Below, piece after piece: positions 62,944 through 64,000 of a stretch of 64,000 nucleotides of DNA. The translations under genes and the position numbers were made by a program. The stretch is taken from assembly GCA_963705275.1 (NCBI GenBank), contig OY970063.1:1922001-1986000 (forward strand), given 5' to 3'. The stretch is from Fen-1135 sp963705275. Its GTDB lineage: Bacteria > Desulfobacterota > Syntrophia > Syntrophales > UBA2185. Under the pieces are notes generated by a model, which was not told the DNA's origin, did no database searches, and saw only the letters and a list, made by a program, of their open reading frames with translations. Position 1 is the stretch's first letter, and each line of letters begins with the position of its first letter.

Positions 62944-63735
62944 ATGGATTTGGGATTAAAGGATAAAGTGGCCCTGGTGGCCGGGGGAAGCACGGGGCTG
63001 GGTCTGGCTGTAGCAAAAAGGCTGTCAAGAGAAGGCGCGCGTGTTGCCATATGCGCGCTGGATGATCCGTATCTCCCGAAGGCGAAGGAGGAAATCATAA
63101 GAGAAACGGGGGGGCAGGTCATTGCCATTGCCGCGGATGTGGCCGATGTCGAGCAGGCAAAGAAGTTTGTCCGGAACGCTATCGATCATTACGGGACTTT
63201 GGACATTTTAGTCAATAATGCCGGGGGGCCGCCATCGAAGGAGTTCTTCGATATCGATGACAAACTCTGGGAATTTGGTTTCCACCTAAACCTTCTCTCT
63301 ACGATTGTCATGACCCGTGAAGCTGTACCGGTGATGAAAGCCAAGCGCTGGGGGCGCATCGTCAATATGACCTCCATCTCCGTCAAGCAGCCTATAGACG
63401 GCCTTATACTTTCCAATACAATTCGTGCAGGCGTCATTGGTTTTGCCAAGTCGCTGTCCAATGAGCTGGCGAAGTTCAACATCACCATTAACAATGTGTG
63501 TCCCGGATACACCATGACGGACAGGGTTCGTAATGTCTCCGAGGCAGTAGCTGCCAGGGAGGGCACTACACCGGAGGCAATTGTCAAAAGATGGGAGTCT
63601 GAGATTCCTATGGGGCGCCTGGGCAAGCCGGAAGAATTTGCCGGTCTGGTTGCATTCTTAGCTTCAGAGATCGCCGGCTATATCACGGGCGCTGCAATTC
63701 AGATCGATGGCGGCTGGTATAAGGGAGTCATGTAG
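62944..63735 (+). CDS. short-chain dehydrogenase with altered YxxxK active site
   Basis: A 263-residue SDR. Cofactor motif GGSTGLG (14-20), NNAGG, and the catalytic Ser in NMTSISV are present. In place of YxxxK the sequence reads SNTIR (within ILSNTIRAGVIGFAKSL), so the Tyr and Lys are not in their usual places. Similar SDRs with this SNxxR pattern exist and may use other residues. The ending ITGAAIQIDGGW is normal. It probably reduces or oxidises a 3-hydroxyacyl-CoA-type intermediate, if active. Confidence 0.83.
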   Translation: MDLGLKDKVALVAGGSTGLGLAVAKRLSREGARVAICALDDPYLPKAKEEIIRETGGQVIAIAADVADVEQAKKFVRNAIDHYGTLDILVNNAGGPPSKEFFDIDDKLWEFGFHLNLLSTIVMTREAVPVMKAKRWGRIVNMTSISVKQPIDGLILSNTIRAGVIGFAKSLSNELAKFNITINNVCPGYTMTDRVRNVSEAVAAREGTTPEAIVKRWESEIPMGRLGKPEEFAGLVAFLASEIAGYITGAAIQIDGGWYKGVM

Positions 63736-63753
63736 GGCGCCGGAAGACATCCG

Positions 63754-63957
63754 TTACTTGAATTTGTGGGGACTGATCTTCTTTTCCATGTTGTCGAGAA
63801 AAGTCGACCAGGCGTGGGTCCTGAAAGCGGTAGCCAACTTTTTGGGCTTTTTTGCCCCGCATGACGGGCACTCCAGGACATCGTATCTTTCATCGACCTT
63901 CATCAATCGTTCATACACGGTCTTGCATTGACAGCACTCAAATTCATAAATGGGCAT
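63754..63957 (-). CDS. FmdB-family zinc-ribbon protein
   Basis: A 67-residue protein with the typical start MPIYEFECCQCKTVYE, a second CPSCGAK knuckle, and a Lys-rich end. These FmdB-like ribbons often occur near formate or amide metabolism genes and are of unclear function. It is convergent with the SDR gene; its upstream region lies at the window edge. Confidence 0.82.
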   Translation of the reverse strand: MPIYEFECCQCKTVYERLMKVDERYDVLECPSCGAKKPKKLATAFRTHAWSTFLDNMEKKISPHKFK

Positions 63958-64000
63958 ATGGAAATTCCTTGAAGCGGCAACTGATGATATCAGGTGTGGT

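Overview
The window reads as a chromosomal segment of a strictly anaerobic, fermentative or syntrophic bacterium, most likely a deltaproteobacterium in the broad sense (Desulfobacterota, Syntrophales-like). This is inferred from gene content only: two tungsten-type aldehyde:ferredoxin oxidoreductases (AORs), an ADP-forming acyl-CoA synthetase, a four-cluster ferredoxin, a ferredoxin:thioredoxin-reductase-like protein, a desulforedoxin-like protein, a small selenoprotein, many CoA-ester enzymes, and no recognisable oxygen-respiration genes. No rRNA, tRNA, CRISPR array or intact prophage was seen.

Layout. 0-10.4 kb: housekeeping and stress genes: a Crp/Fnr regulator, a frameshifted ketopantoate reductase, an amidohydrolase, a desulforedoxin-like protein with a Lys/Ala tail, an alpha/beta hydrolase, a membrane protein with an aminopropyltransferase-like domain, an exported isoaspartyl methyltransferase, pyruvoyl arginine decarboxylase, HtrA protease, a 68-residue selenoprotein with in-frame TGA and SECIS-like hairpin, and a cNMP-binding protein. 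10.6-22.4 kb: NlpC/P60 lipoprotein, ADP-forming acyl-CoA synthetase, ElbB, TruA, NrtS-like protein, zinc alcohol dehydrogenase, alpha-glucan phosphorylase and small membrane or hydrolase genes. 22.6-36.4 kb: a redox and carboxylation island with two alcohol dehydrogenases, an SCP2 protein, AOR, biotin-dependent acyl-CoA carboxylase (carboxyltransferase plus biotin carboxylase/biotin carrier), a second AOR, polyferredoxin, glutaredoxin, FTR-like protein, a candidate structured RNA and a short-chain fatty acid transporter.

36.5-46.8 kb: a leucine/isovalerate-type island. It holds isovaleryl-CoA dehydrogenase (two frameshifts), an acetyl-CoA hydrolase/transferase-family CoA-transferase, a glutaconate-CoA-transferase-like pair, a methylcrotonyl-CoA carboxylase-beta-like carboxyltransferase, a methylglutaconyl-CoA hydratase, an HMG-CoA-lyase paralogue lacking the catalytic Cys, and a canonical HMG-CoA lyase. 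No biotin carboxylase lies in this island; the nearest is in the neighbouring one. Read together, 22.6-46.8 kb could take a branched alcohol or aldehyde (for example isoamyl alcohol to isovaleraldehyde to isovalerate) into isovaleryl-CoA and on to acetyl-CoA plus acetoacetate, with AORs passing electrons to ferredoxin and the ADP-forming synthetase recovering ATP. This joined pathway is inference.

47-56 kb: a three-gene signalling operon (sensor kinase with ABC-type periplasmic domain, receiver, receiver-PAS-HD-GYP), then a molybdopterin oxidoreductase with an altered iron-sulfur motif and a truncated IS1-like transposase. 57-64 kb: transglutaminase-like protein, Cys-rich protein, carboxymuconolactone decarboxylase-like protein, second isochorismatase-like hydrolase, Cache protein, enoyl-CoA isomerase-like and hydratase-like proteins, metallo-beta-lactamase-fold hydrolase, an SDR with an altered active site, and an FmdB-type zinc ribbon.
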